Source: JBMYRH01 sp049602155
GTDB taxonomy: Bacteria; Myxococcota_A; UBA9042; PHBI01; JBMYRH01
DNA: 64,000 nt
Direction: 5' to 3'
Assembly (NCBI GenBank): GCA_049602155.1
Contig: JBMYRH010000002.1
Location: forward strand, 310,001 to 374,000
In this document: positions 51,601-58,855 of the stretch, piece by piece
Layout: each line of letters opens with the position of its first letter
How positions within the stretch are numbered: the stretch's first letter is position 1
The notes under the pieces: generated by a model
What the model was told of the DNA's origin: nothing
The model's database searches: none
What the model saw: only the letters and a program-made list of their open reading frames with translations
Made by a program: the position numbers and the translations under genes

Positions 51601-53159
51601 TCGGAGGCCCCGCAGTAGGGGCTGCACTCGGATCCTTGTGGGATCGGGCAGGGGCAAAGGTCCTCGAAGGGCACCGGGCAAGGGGGCTCCGTCGGGACGC
51701 AGAGGGTGATCGTGCTCGATGTGTCCCCACCAAGGGAGAGCGACATGTCGAGCTCACAGGCCAGGCCATCGGGACACGCCGACTCTCCGTCCGCGTAGTT
51801 CGAGCATACAGGCAGACAACGCTTGCCTTGTTCGGCCTCGAGGTAGGCACACACGTAGCCTGATTCACAGAGCGAGTCGGGGCCTGAGCACGGGGCCAAG
51901 AGACCACCCGTCGCGACGTCGGCGTTGACGCAGGACTGAGCCCCGGCTTCGAGTGCGCACACCTGGTCGGCGCCGCACCCTTGCTCGCTTTGTCCGCAGA
52001 AGAAGTTGCACTCGGCGCCCTCGAGGGCCGGCGCAGTGCAGGAGAGCAGGCACGCGCCGGCGGCGTCGCAGATCCCTTCACCGCAGGGTGCGTTGGCCTC
52101 CTTCCATGTCGCCTCGCAGAGGCCCTCGGCGCCGCAGGCGTAGTCTTCACAGGGGTTATCACCGGAGCAGATCAGGGGCTCACCGGGTAGGCACTGGCCC
52201 TCATCTGAGCAGAGATCTTCGAGCGTGCAGGGGTCACCGTCATCACAGGGCGCCCCTGCCGTCGCGTGGGACCAGTTCGCTTTGTCCAGGCCGGGCTCGC
52301 AGACAAAGCATGGCTCGGCTGGAGAACTATCGCCTGCCTGTATGCAGATCTCATCAATCAGGCACCCGCCAAGCTCAGTGCAACAGTCGGCCACGTCGGA
52401 GCAGGGCTCGGGCAAGCAGAAGCCTAGGCTGGCGCCGGAGGCGTCGCTGTAGTCGATGCCGCAGCTGCTGAGTGGGCAGTCCGCGTCCGAGGCGCAGTGG
52501 GTAAAGCAGACGTCTTCCGGGGCGATCTCGGGGATCGTCAGGCAGCTCAGGCCCGCTGCGCAGTCCAAGGTGTCGACCGAGCAGGGCTCGCCGACCTCAA
52601 GCGGCCCAGGTGTGAGGCAGTTGAGGGCCTCCATCGCGAGCCCACAGGCCTCGCCCTCTGCGCAGCCGACCTGGCAAACCGGATCGCACTCTTCGCCCTC
52701 GGCGATCTCGTAGTCACATGGGTCAGGCTCAGCTGCGTCTGCGACCGTGTCGCTTGTGTCCTCTGTGGGCTGACCGCTGTCTTGAAGGGCATCAGCCGTG
52801 TCCTCGACGGGGTCAGTGGCATCCTCCACGGGCGTGGTGGTGTCCTCGACGGGGTCAGTGGCATCCTCCACGGGCGTGGTGGTGTCCTCGAGGGGCGTCG
52901 TGGTGTCCTCTACCGAGTCAGCTGTGTCCTCGACGGGCGCCGTGGTGTCCTCGATGGGCGCCGTGGTGTCGACGCTGCCGCTGCTCGCGTCTGCCGGTGG
53001 GCTGTCCTTGGCCACACAGGCTCCGTCGAGGCACGTGTAGCTCTCGATGCACTGGTCATCGCTGGTACAGGCGTAGACGGTGTCCGTGCTGAGCTCGACT
53101 TGGCAGGCCGCGGTTAAGAGCCCGAGCACGAGGATGAATAGGGGCGGTCTTGTGGTCAT
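48630..53159 (-). CDS. Giant MopE-like Cys-rich lipoprotein
   Basis: A 1509-aa lipoprotein (lipobox TAAC near residue 19). Residues about 60-150 are VEDTTTP/VEDATDP heptad repeats. Then come about a dozen Cys modules (CNPFCDAGAQGCIAGDTCIF; CEGCVIDGACVPEGAPQPD type) to about 1160, Asp-rich calcium-type repeats (DPDDDGDGIPDAQDSCPF), and five to six MopE-like units (ELCDGVDSNCDGVLPEGEF; DLDGDGYVAC). MopE of Methylococcus binds copper; these motifs are widespread in Myxococcota and metal binding here is not shown. Its ATG shares one base with the stop of the PEGA-protein gene upstream, so the two form an operon. Confidence 0.85.
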   Translation of the reverse strand: MTTRPPLFILVLGLLTAACQVELSTDTVYACTSDDQCIESYTCLDGACVAKDSPPADASSGSVDTTAPIEDTTAPVEDTADSVEDTTTPLEDTTTPVEDATDPVEDTTTPVEDATDPVEDTADALQDSGQPTEDTSDTVADAAEPDPCDYEIAEGEECDPVCQVGCAEGEACGLAMEALNCLTPGPLEVGEPCSVDTLDCAAGLSCLTIPEIAPEDVCFTHCASDADCPLSSCGIDYSDASGASLGFCLPEPCSDVADCCTELGGCLIDEICIQAGDSSPAEPCFVCEPGLDKANWSHATAGAPCDDGDPCTLEDLCSDEGQCLPGEPLICSGDNPCEDYACGAEGLCEATWKEANAPCGEGICDAAGACLLSCTAPALEGAECNFFCGQSEQGCGADQVCALEAGAQSCVNADVATGGLLAPCSGPDSLCESGYVCAYLEAEQGKRCLPVCSNYADGESACPDGLACELDMSLSLGGDTSSTITLCVPTEPPCPVPFEDLCPCPIPQGSECSPYCGASEQGCAEGTSCALAEGDDTLLCAETGTLKAGEPCATWDDCGVGLTCVTGENGLACRSFCQSGSDCAEIFPSTECELVPLSNGTEVGVCTEHLACDLPYPTGAACNAYCPAGAQGCGDDETCILNENNTFECSSEGGTLSTDAVCLSHEDCTSGHVCTNSPFQSEKICQPFCVTSDDCPTGRECNIWYYAGPDLQFQMWMCEPPQCEGCIIDGACVLDGEPHPDPANTCLECNKAMSAESWSPVYSDTCYGLECSTPAHSDDAECNPFCDAGAQGCIAGDTCIFDYHPELSTAAVCKATESAQKEYGEVCSDGECATGLFCVALPGTDIGTCNQVCSDDKPCPEDFECALNVSADAVDIKICEPPACEGCVIDGACVPEGAPQPDTPCFACVSASNLTGWTMTPDVACDDADLCTDEDTCSLFGECIGSPSSSPTCNGCFITAPIGAACNPYCPMGAQGCEDGQGCLFVDATQSFICGDVGEGSLDAPCSSNSSCQTGHICTSIQTQTSFLCNKLCTSHDDCPADRPCGASYALDSDILDMCEAEPCPACKINGQCRDEGSLNPANQCQACLSEISKTTWSLAEGFACDDDDDCSVADTCEQGQCIGDFDFDNDGTDNCTDPDIDNDVVENDLDPDDYNTFICGDSDDDGCDDCAVAGTANSYGDGKDSDADGLCDLGDPDDDGDGIPDAQDSCPFDANVEIDGDTDGFDAACDCNDADPTIYPGAVEACDGVDTDCDGILPDNEQDLDADSYVGCNYQGTPWLGSIQPNIGKDCDDNNHQYWEKLSDTELCDGVDSNCDGVLPEGEFDLDGDGYVACMNNGETWLGIYGEPTNGFGDCDPANDSVHPGAEELCDGVKNNCNDETIASNEVDDDGDGYIECNGWLTTGWMSPEAPPLVGIDCNDNNKAVYPGADELCDGVKNDCNAETIASNEVDGDEDGFVPCPYDPATWMGNESVTGGLDCNDGDTQVTDCPDDEHCIPAATGGYCSPNP
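48803..49064 (-). repeat. Two near-identical 73-bp direct repeats within the MopE-like region
   Basis: Copies at 48803-48875 and 48992-49064 differ at only three bases and are offset by 189 bp (63 codons), so they keep frame. They encode two successive CDGVKNDCN-type units and look like a recent internal duplication. Confidence 0.85.
52801..52884 (-). repeat. Perfect 42-bp tandem repeat (two copies) in the Asp/Thr linker
   Basis: Copies 52801-52842 and 52843-52884 are identical; each encodes two heptads (VEDTTTP and VEDATDP type). Flanking sequence from about 52780 to 52970 consists of decayed 21-bp units. Slippage would change linker length without frameshift. Confidence 0.88.
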
Positions 53160-54172
53160 TAGAAGCGCCCTCCAAGGACGAGTCCATTTGTACTTGGTGC
53201 GATCCAGGCTTGCTCAGCGTTCTCTTTCTGCACATTCAGGTACGCCCAAAGGACTCCGGCGACGACCGCTGCGCTGCCGACACCGATGAGCACCCAGCCG
53301 GGGGTCATTTTGGTGTTCGCGTCATCGATAAGTCCTTGCGCTTCGATTTGATTGCTCGCCGCGTCTGCGGCGGCTTGATCAGCGTGAGCGAGGCCAAGCA
53401 AGATCGCACCACCGGCGACTGAGGCGATGCCCACCCCAGCGGTCGACCAGCCGAGCGCGATGCGCATCGTCCTTGGACGCGGCTTATATCGGGGGGCCGC
53501 AGCGACAGCGGTCGCGCTCGGTGCGGTCGTCGCGGCTGCAGCTTGAGGCGCGACCGGCGCGCTCTTGGTCTTGAGCTTGAAGCTGAGGGGGTGGGTCTTG
53601 CCGGCGCGCGCTTGCAGGGTTCGGGCCTCGCTGGTCGCGCCGTGATGACGTACGCTCACTTGATAGTCGCCGGGCTTGATGTAGAGGGCGTAGGGGGTGG
53701 TCGCGTCGCCATCGGCGCCCGCGGGCTCTCCGTCAATGAGCACGGCGGCGCCGCGTGGCGTCGAGGTCACCGAGAGGTACCCGTGGGTCTTACCTGCCTC
53801 GGTCTGGAGCGCCTCGATGTCTTGCTCGACCCAGGCGCGGCGCTTTTTCCACTTAGGCGCCATCACCTCCAAATGATCCTTGGTCTCGGCCAGGAACCGC
53901 TGATGATATTCAAGCGTGTAGCCAGGCTGGCCCATGTCTTTGTAGGTCAGGCTGATCGCGATGAGCAGCTGCCAGGCGCGCCCCTCGTCGCCTTCGGCCA
54001 GCGCCAAGGCGCTCTTGAAGTGGACGAGAGCGCCTTCTAGGTTGCCGGCATCGAGCGCGGTCTTGCCTGCCTCATAGGCCGCATCCGACAGTTTCCCGCT
54101 GGCGCTAGCCGATGGGGCCATCGTGAGGGTCATTATCACCACAAGGGTGCTGGCTAGCAGCGCTCTAAACAT
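53159..54172 (-). CDS. PEGA-domain protein with TPR-like region and two membrane segments
   Basis: A 337-aa exported or membrane protein with signal peptide (about 1-25, ASA-S) and GGAG 6 nt before the ATG. Residues about 28-125 are TPR-like helices (GNLEGALVHFKSALALAEG). A PEGA domain follows (about 130-195): GYLSVTSTPRGAAVLIDGEP and YALYIKPGDYQVSVRHHG, the form found in S-layer and kinase-linked proteins. After an Ala/Pro linker there are two hydrophobic segments (GVGIASVAGGAILLGLAHA; GWVLIGVGSAAVVAGVLWAY), and the chain ends NGLVLGGRF, a beta-like terminus. It precedes and overlaps by one base the giant MopE-like lipoprotein gene, probably as its anchoring or assembly partner (inference). 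Confidence 0.83.
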   Translation of the reverse strand: MFRALLASTLVVIMTLTMAPSASASGKLSDAAYEAGKTALDAGNLEGALVHFKSALALAEGDEGRAWQLLIAISLTYKDMGQPGYTLEYHQRFLAETKDHLEVMAPKWKKRRAWVEQDIEALQTEAGKTHGYLSVTSTPRGAAVLIDGEPAGADGDATTPYALYIKPGDYQVSVRHHGATSEARTLQARAGKTHPLSFKLKTKSAPVAPQAAAATTAPSATAVAAAPRYKPRPRTMRIALGWSTAGVGIASVAGGAILLGLAHADQAAADAASNQIEAQGLIDDANTKMTPGWVLIGVGSAAVVAGVLWAYLNVQKENAEQAWIAPSTNGLVLGGRF

Positions 54173-54362
54173 GCCCGACTCCTTCGTGTGTAGCCGGAGG
54201 CTAACAACCTAGCCGCTTGGAGTGAAGATCAGACTGGCGCCCGCAGCGAATACTTCGAGCCCATCGCTTCAGGGTGGCTTGCTCTCCTTCAGGTTGCCTT
54301 TGCTTGTCGCTCTGAGCAGAGAGTTCTACGTTGGCTGTGGATCGCTTTCTGAGGAGTTCACG

Positions 54363-55199
54363 ATGACCCGCCGATATTGGACCCGCTTTACCGCACTGCT
54401 TTGCGCCCTCAGCCTCGCGCTGATGGGGATCGCGTGCGGCGATGACGCAGCGACGAGCCCCGCCGATGATGCGGCTGGCTTGGCAACTGACACCTCGGTG
54501 GCTGCCGTGGATGTCACGACGCCTGAAGGGGGCGATGATGTCACCGTGAGTGACCCGCCCAGCGACGTGAGCGCATCGGCCGACACGGCCTCCCAGGACC
54601 TCGATGCCAGTTCCGATGGCGACTTGGAGCAGACCGAGGACGTCACCGTCGAGGCCGAGGACGCCCTTGATGACGCCACCCAAGACTCAGAAGAGGCAGC
54701 TGATGCAGAGGAAGAGGTCGCGCCGCTCGCGCTCGCGAGCGACGACTTCACCGACGGCGGTGCGATGCCCGAGGCCTTCGTGTGTTGCCAAGGGAGCCCG
54801 AGCTTGAGCTGGTCAGGGGTGCCCGAGGGCACCGTGTCCTTCGCGCTGATCTACGACGATCCCGACGCCGGGGACTTCGATCACTGGGCGGTCTACAACA
54901 TCCCCGCCGAGGTCACTGACCTCACCGCGGGCGCCTCGGGTAAGGGCATCACAGGGGAGCTCCCTGAAGGTGCCACAGAGCTGAACAACGGGTTCGGCTT
55001 CCCTGGCTACCTCGGCTCTTGTCCGCCGGCCAACCACACCTACCGATGGCGTCTGTGGGCGCTGAGCGGGACGGTGGACACCGCGCCCGCAGACTTCGCA
55101 GCCCTTGAGGTCGCGGCCAATGCACTCTCTCTCGGGGTCGCCGAGATGAGCCAGACCTTTGGGCCGAAGACGCCAGAGCAGGGGGCGACATGCGACTGA
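54363..55199 (+). CDS. PEBP (YbhB/YbcL-type) lipoprotein with acidic linker
   Basis: A 278-aa lipoprotein (lipobox GIAC). The start at 54363 has GAGGAG 6 nt upstream. Residues about 26-118 form an Asp/Glu/Thr linker, then a phosphatidylethanolamine-binding-protein domain: SPSLSWSGVPEGTVSFALI, DDPDAGDFDHWAVYNIPA (ligand-site Asp/His) and GYLGSCPPANHTYRWRLWAL. Bacterial YbhB/YbcL proteins bind small anionic ligands; their biological role is unclear. A surface-anchored PEBP on a long linker is unusual, as bacterial forms are normally cytosolic or periplasmic and soluble. It overlaps the following beta-propeller lipoprotein gene by 10 nt. Confidence 0.87.
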   Translation: MTRRYWTRFTALLCALSLALMGIACGDDAATSPADDAAGLATDTSVAAVDVTTPEGGDDVTVSDPPSDVSASADTASQDLDASSDGDLEQTEDVTVEAEDALDDATQDSEEAADAEEEVAPLALASDDFTDGGAMPEAFVCCQGSPSLSWSGVPEGTVSFALIYDDPDAGDFDHWAVYNIPAEVTDLTAGASGKGITGELPEGATELNNGFGFPGYLGSCPPANHTYRWRLWALSGTVDTAPADFAALEVAANALSLGVAEMSQTFGPKTPEQGATCD

Positions 55200-56503
55200 G
55201 CCACTCGCTCGTTGCGTTGGTCCTGTGCCTCGGCGCCTGTGGTGAGGCTGTCGATGACGGCCAGGGGGGGCAGGACGGAGCGGGTGTCATCGCCGGTGAT
55301 GTGGTTGAGGACGTGACCGCAGGGGCCGACACCTCCTTGGCCGTGAGTGATGCGGCGTCGACGACCGAGGCTGACGCTCAAGACACACCACAAGACACCG
55401 AGCAAGCCGCCGATGACACGACCCTCGTCGAGGACGTGGCGTCTGTCGAAGACAGCGAGACAGTCGACGTCATGGCCGACGCGACCCCCGCAGACATCGC
55501 CATGGCCCCGGACACCACTGTGGACGTGGAGGCACCCGAGGCGGACAGCACCGAGGATGGAGTGGCTGAAGACGCGATGTCCTCGAGCGATGTGGATGAC
55601 GCCCCAGAGGACGCTGACACAGCGAGCGCCTCGGACACGGGGGAGTCCGACGTCAGCGCCTCGGACGCTGTCGTGGAGAGCGATGTGGCGGATGTGGCCT
55701 CGGTCGAGGATGCAGTCGACGGAGAGGCCATCATTGATGGGGCAGGGGGGATCGACGCCTCGGATGACGCGTCGGGTGACGCCGAGGTCATTGAGGACGT
55801 CGACACAGGGCCACCGCTCCCCCCCAAGCCGCTGTATCTGTTGAGCGTGAACAACGCACAGAAGACGCTCGAGAAGATCAACGTAGAGACCGGAGAGGGG
55901 ACAGACGTCTGTCAGCTCCCTCCCACGAGCAACTACCCGTCTCTGACCTTTAGCCGCGACAACATCCTCTTTGCGTCCCGTCAGGGTCAGTACTTGGACG
56001 CGATCGACCCTTGCACGTGCGAGGTCAGCCCCGTGGGCTCCTACAACGGCTTCACAGGCGTCAACGGGATCACCAGTGACTTTGGGCTCAACCTCTTCGG
56101 CGTCTCGCACGTTCAGGATGTGCTCATCAGCATCAATTCGCAGAGCGGGTCGGGGACGTCGATCGGGTCGCTCGGGGTGAACTTCGGCTACACAGGAGCC
56201 ACTTGGTCCGATGAAGAGCAAGTCATCTACGCCATCGACGCGACCAGCGACGGGCTCTACACCATCTCGCCATCGACAGGCGAGGCCACCTTCGTGGCGC
56301 CCCTGAGCTTACCGCTAGGGACGGTCGGCATTGAGATGCACCCCGCCAATGGGATCTTGTACGCATGCTCAGATCCGGCGCACCTCCTCGCCGTCGACCT
56401 CATCACCGGCGAGGTCACAGACCTCGGCGATATGGGGCAAAACACCGCATGCAATAACTTGGCGGCGCCTTGGAAAGAGGTGCCTTGCCTCGACGACATA
56501 TAG
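55190..56503 (+). CDS. Beta-propeller lipoprotein with long acidic linker (copy 2)
   Basis: A 437-aa lipoprotein (lipobox LGAC near residue 17), paralogue of the gene at 45335. The linker (about 18-214) is Asp/Val/Ala/Thr-rich and does not align with copy 1, yet the propeller starts at residue 215 here versus 216 there. The propeller keeps YPSLTFSRDNILFASR, DPCTCEVSPVGSY, GVNGITSDFGLNLFG, GATWSDEEQVIYAIDA and NNLAAPWKEVPC. It overlaps the PEBP lipoprotein gene by 10 nt, so the two are translationally coupled and may share a surface complex. Confidence 0.83.
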   Translation: MRLSHSLVALVLCLGACGEAVDDGQGGQDGAGVIAGDVVEDVTAGADTSLAVSDAASTTEADAQDTPQDTEQAADDTTLVEDVASVEDSETVDVMADATPADIAMAPDTTVDVEAPEADSTEDGVAEDAMSSSDVDDAPEDADTASASDTGESDVSASDAVVESDVADVASVEDAVDGEAIIDGAGGIDASDDASGDAEVIEDVDTGPPLPPKPLYLLSVNNAQKTLEKINVETGEGTDVCQLPPTSNYPSLTFSRDNILFASRQGQYLDAIDPCTCEVSPVGSYNGFTGVNGITSDFGLNLFGVSHVQDVLISINSQSGSGTSIGSLGVNFGYTGATWSDEEQVIYAIDATSDGLYTISPSTGEATFVAPLSLPLGTVGIEMHPANGILYACSDPAHLLAVDLITGEVTDLGDMGQNTACNNLAAPWKEVPCLDDI

Positions 56504-56553
56504 CCCTGTGGGCCCTTTGCGAGGCGACCCCACGATGAGCGAGAGGTGTGACG

Positions 56554-57078
56554 ATGAGTGAGACGACGGCTGCGGGCTCTTGGGCCCCCTTTGTGGCGCT
56601 GACGATCTGCATGTGGGGCAGCTATGGGGTGCTCTTGCACGCCGGTCAAGGGGCCATGGCGGACCCGGACAACGGTCGCTATAAGGCGTTCCTCTTCGTG
56701 GGGATCGCCTATGTATTGACCGCCGTCCTCGCCCCGGCTGCCCTCTTATGGTTACGGCAGTCGGACTGGGCGATGACGCCCAGCGGCATGGGGTTGTCGC
56801 TCATGGCTGGGGTCGTCGGCGCGGCCGGCGCCTTCTTCGTCTTGCTCGCGTTTGGCGCCAAGGGCACACCCTCGGTGGTGATGTCGCTGGTCTTCGCGGG
56901 GGCCCCGATCATCAACGCCATCATCTCCCTGACCCTCCACAAGCAGTGGGGAGCTGTACGTTGGCAGTTCATCGCTGGGATCGTGATCGCCGCGATCGGC
57001 GGTTATATGGTGGTGACGTTCAAGCCCGGTCCAGCGAAGGCGCATGGCCCCGAGGCCGTCGCTGCACCTGAGCAGTAG
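56554..57078 (+). CDS. Small EamA/DMT-like membrane protein
   Basis: A 174-aa inner-membrane protein with about five hydrophobic segments (FVALTICMWGSYGVLLHAG; FLFVGIAYVLTAVLAPAALL; GLSLMAGVVGAAGAFFVLLA; VVMSLVFAGAPIINAIISL; FIAGIVIAAIGGYMVVTF). The spacing and the WGSYGV/AGAP motifs resemble one half of an EamA drug/metabolite transporter, so it may work as a homodimer, like SMR or small DMT proteins. GAGAGG lies 8 nt before ATG 56554; an in-frame GTG at 56548 is an alternative. Substrate unknown. Confidence 0.78.
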   Translation: MSETTAAGSWAPFVALTICMWGSYGVLLHAGQGAMADPDNGRYKAFLFVGIAYVLTAVLAPAALLWLRQSDWAMTPSGMGLSLMAGVVGAAGAFFVLLAFGAKGTPSVVMSLVFAGAPIINAIISLTLHKQWGAVRWQFIAGIVIAAIGGYMVVTFKPGPAKAHGPEAVAAPEQ

Positions 57079-57098
57079 GCGGGGTCGGTCTGGCTTGA

Positions 57099-57104
57099 TA
57101 GACT
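57099..57104 (+). promoter_or_regulatory. -10-like hexamer TAGACT, 8 nt before ATG 57113
   Basis: Same hexamer and gap as before the phospholipase-like gene at 27861; no SD is present. Confidence 0.35.
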
Positions 57105-57112
57105 GCCTGTCG

Positions 57113-58855
57113 ATGCAGCGATTCAGTACGTGGTGGGCGCTCTTAGCCCTTGGGATGGTCAGCGCGGCTTGGGGGCATGCTCCCGAGGTGGCTGCGAAGG
57201 TCGTCGAGGCGCAGCGTGGCCAATCCGGTTGGGTCATCCCCAACGGAAAAGAGGCGGTGATCCGCCGCGCGCTCGAGCCGAAAAAGGCCCGAGGCTGGCT
57301 GCTCCTCCAAGAGGCGCTCGTGGACCGCGATCGGGTCATCGTGCACTTCGGCCCCAAGCGTGACGGCGCGCCGCGCCTCAGCGTGACATTGGTCCACCCG
57401 ACGATGGCGGGGAAGGACGCTGTTACCTTGGAGCATGTCGCGATCCTCAGCGTGCCTGGTCCGGCGCCCGAGGCTGACGTCGCGGTCTTGGCGAAGCGCC
57501 TGAAGGCCGCGGGCGAGCGGCTCGCAGTGTGGCAGTTCATCGCGGCCGAGCCGGAGGAGCCGGTGGAGTCGCGTCCGCCAGCAGAGAAGCCCGAGGAGGA
57601 GCTGCGCGCCCAAGCGCAGGCGGCGACTCGAACCATGGAGACGGTCCGCGCGGCCTTCGCGCGGGGCAATGATGACGAAGTGCGCGCGGCCTTAAAGACC
57701 TTGGATGCCGCGACCGTCCGAGACGGTGGTGTCCGCTTGGAGATGGCGCTGACCTACTCACGCCTGGGAGATGAGGCGGCTGTCCGAGCCATCTCCCAGA
57801 CCTTCCCCGAGGACGCTGAACTGGGTGAGCAAGCGCTCTTCGGCCCCGCGCTTCGGGCCGAGCTACCGGACGCCGAGGTGCTCTTTGAGGGCAAGTCCGA
57901 TGAGGAGATCTGCCTGCTCCATCGGATCGGTGACATCCTCTCCCAGGTCGGCCGAACAGGGCCAGCAGAGGCGCTCTTCGAGGCCATCCTGGCGCGTGTC
58001 CCAAGCTGCGCCCGTGCCGCCGAGATTTGGGGGCTGATGATCCTCGGTCAACGGCAAGGAGACCGTGCGATTGAGATATTGGAGCGACATCAGAGGAACA
58101 ACCCCTCCGATATTCGCCTCACGCTCGCGCTCTCTCACGCCTATCGCATGACCGGGGAGCTGGAAGAGGCCATTCGCCTCTTCCACACGACCGCCGAGAC
58201 CTTGGCGTTTGACGAGCAGAACCAATACTTGGGCCAGCTGTTGGCCCTCTACCTGACCAGCAGCACCGTCGAGCAATGGGTTGATCACTGGCGCGAGGTC
58301 CTCGAGTGGAAGCCAGACCACGTGACGGGGCGATTCCTCCTCGGCTCATGCCTCCACTATCTAGACGCCTTCGAGGAGTCCAACGTCCACCTTGAGAAGC
58401 TGGTCGGGGTCATCGACCACGAGCCCCGACTCTACGTGTACCAGGCGATGAACCACTTCAACCTTGGGGACACCGCCAAAGCGCGGGCCTTCCTTGAGGA
58501 GGGCATCGCGCTCAAGAAGGTGGACCCCGACGTCTACTATTGCAGGGCCGAGATCACCCGGGACACCGAGCGCGACCTCGCCTTGAGTGACCTTGAGCGC
58601 TACTTGGTGCTCACCGCGCGGAGTCAGTTTGAGAACCCCGGCAAACGCAAGCGCGTGGAGCGCATGCGCGACGCGCTGCTGGCCTGTAAGGCCAACGGGA
58701 CGGCGGTCTGTGAGGGCCCCTGGGAGCACCCCCGCTCTCGGGTCATCGGCTTCATCAAGCGCAATGAGCCCACGCTCATCGGCCTCGGAGCGTTACTTCC
58801 GCTGCTGCTCTTGGTGGCCATCGTCAGACGCCGTAGAGCGCGAGCTGCGGCATGA
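57113..58855 (+). CDS. Exported TPR protein with C-terminal membrane anchor (duplication unit 1, gene A)
   Basis: A 580-aa protein: signal peptide (ending AWG-H), a beta domain to about residue 140, a Pro/Glu linker (about 145-165), then TPR-like repeats (about 170-530), for example EALFEAILARVPSCARAAEI and GRFLLGSCLHYLDAFEESNVHLEK. The chain ends with one hydrophobic helix (LIGLGALLPLLLLVAIV) and RRRRARAAA, so the TPR region faces the periplasm. Its C-terminal third is highly similar to the gene at 61430 (shared HWREVL, EESNVHL, DHEPRLYVY, DPDVYYC, VCEGPWEHPR). The stop overlaps the start of the polytopic protein gene (ATGA), so the two are coupled and probably interact. Confidence 0.8.
   Translation: MQRFSTWWALLALGMVSAAWGHAPEVAAKVVEAQRGQSGWVIPNGKEAVIRRALEPKKARGWLLLQEALVDRDRVIVHFGPKRDGAPRLSVTLVHPTMAGKDAVTLEHVAILSVPGPAPEADVAVLAKRLKAAGERLAVWQFIAAEPEEPVESRPPAEKPEEELRAQAQAATRTMETVRAAFARGNDDEVRAALKTLDAATVRDGGVRLEMALTYSRLGDEAAVRAISQTFPEDAELGEQALFGPALRAELPDAEVLFEGKSDEEICLLHRIGDILSQVGRTGPAEALFEAILARVPSCARAAEIWGLMILGQRQGDRAIEILERHQRNNPSDIRLTLALSHAYRMTGELEEAIRLFHTTAETLAFDEQNQYLGQLLALYLTSSTVEQWVDHWREVLEWKPDHVTGRFLLGSCLHYLDAFEESNVHLEKLVGVIDHEPRLYVYQAMNHFNLGDTAKARAFLEEGIALKKVDPDVYYCRAEITRDTERDLALSDLERYLVLTARSQFENPGKRKRVERMRDALLACKANGTAVCEGPWEHPRSRVIGFIKRNEPTLIGLGALLPLLLLVAIVRRRRARAAA

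Noticed and set aside
54300..54362. Sigma-54-like TTGGCTGTGGATCGCT before the PEBP gene
   Set aside because: GG-to-GC spacing is one base short and the -24 element has mismatches.
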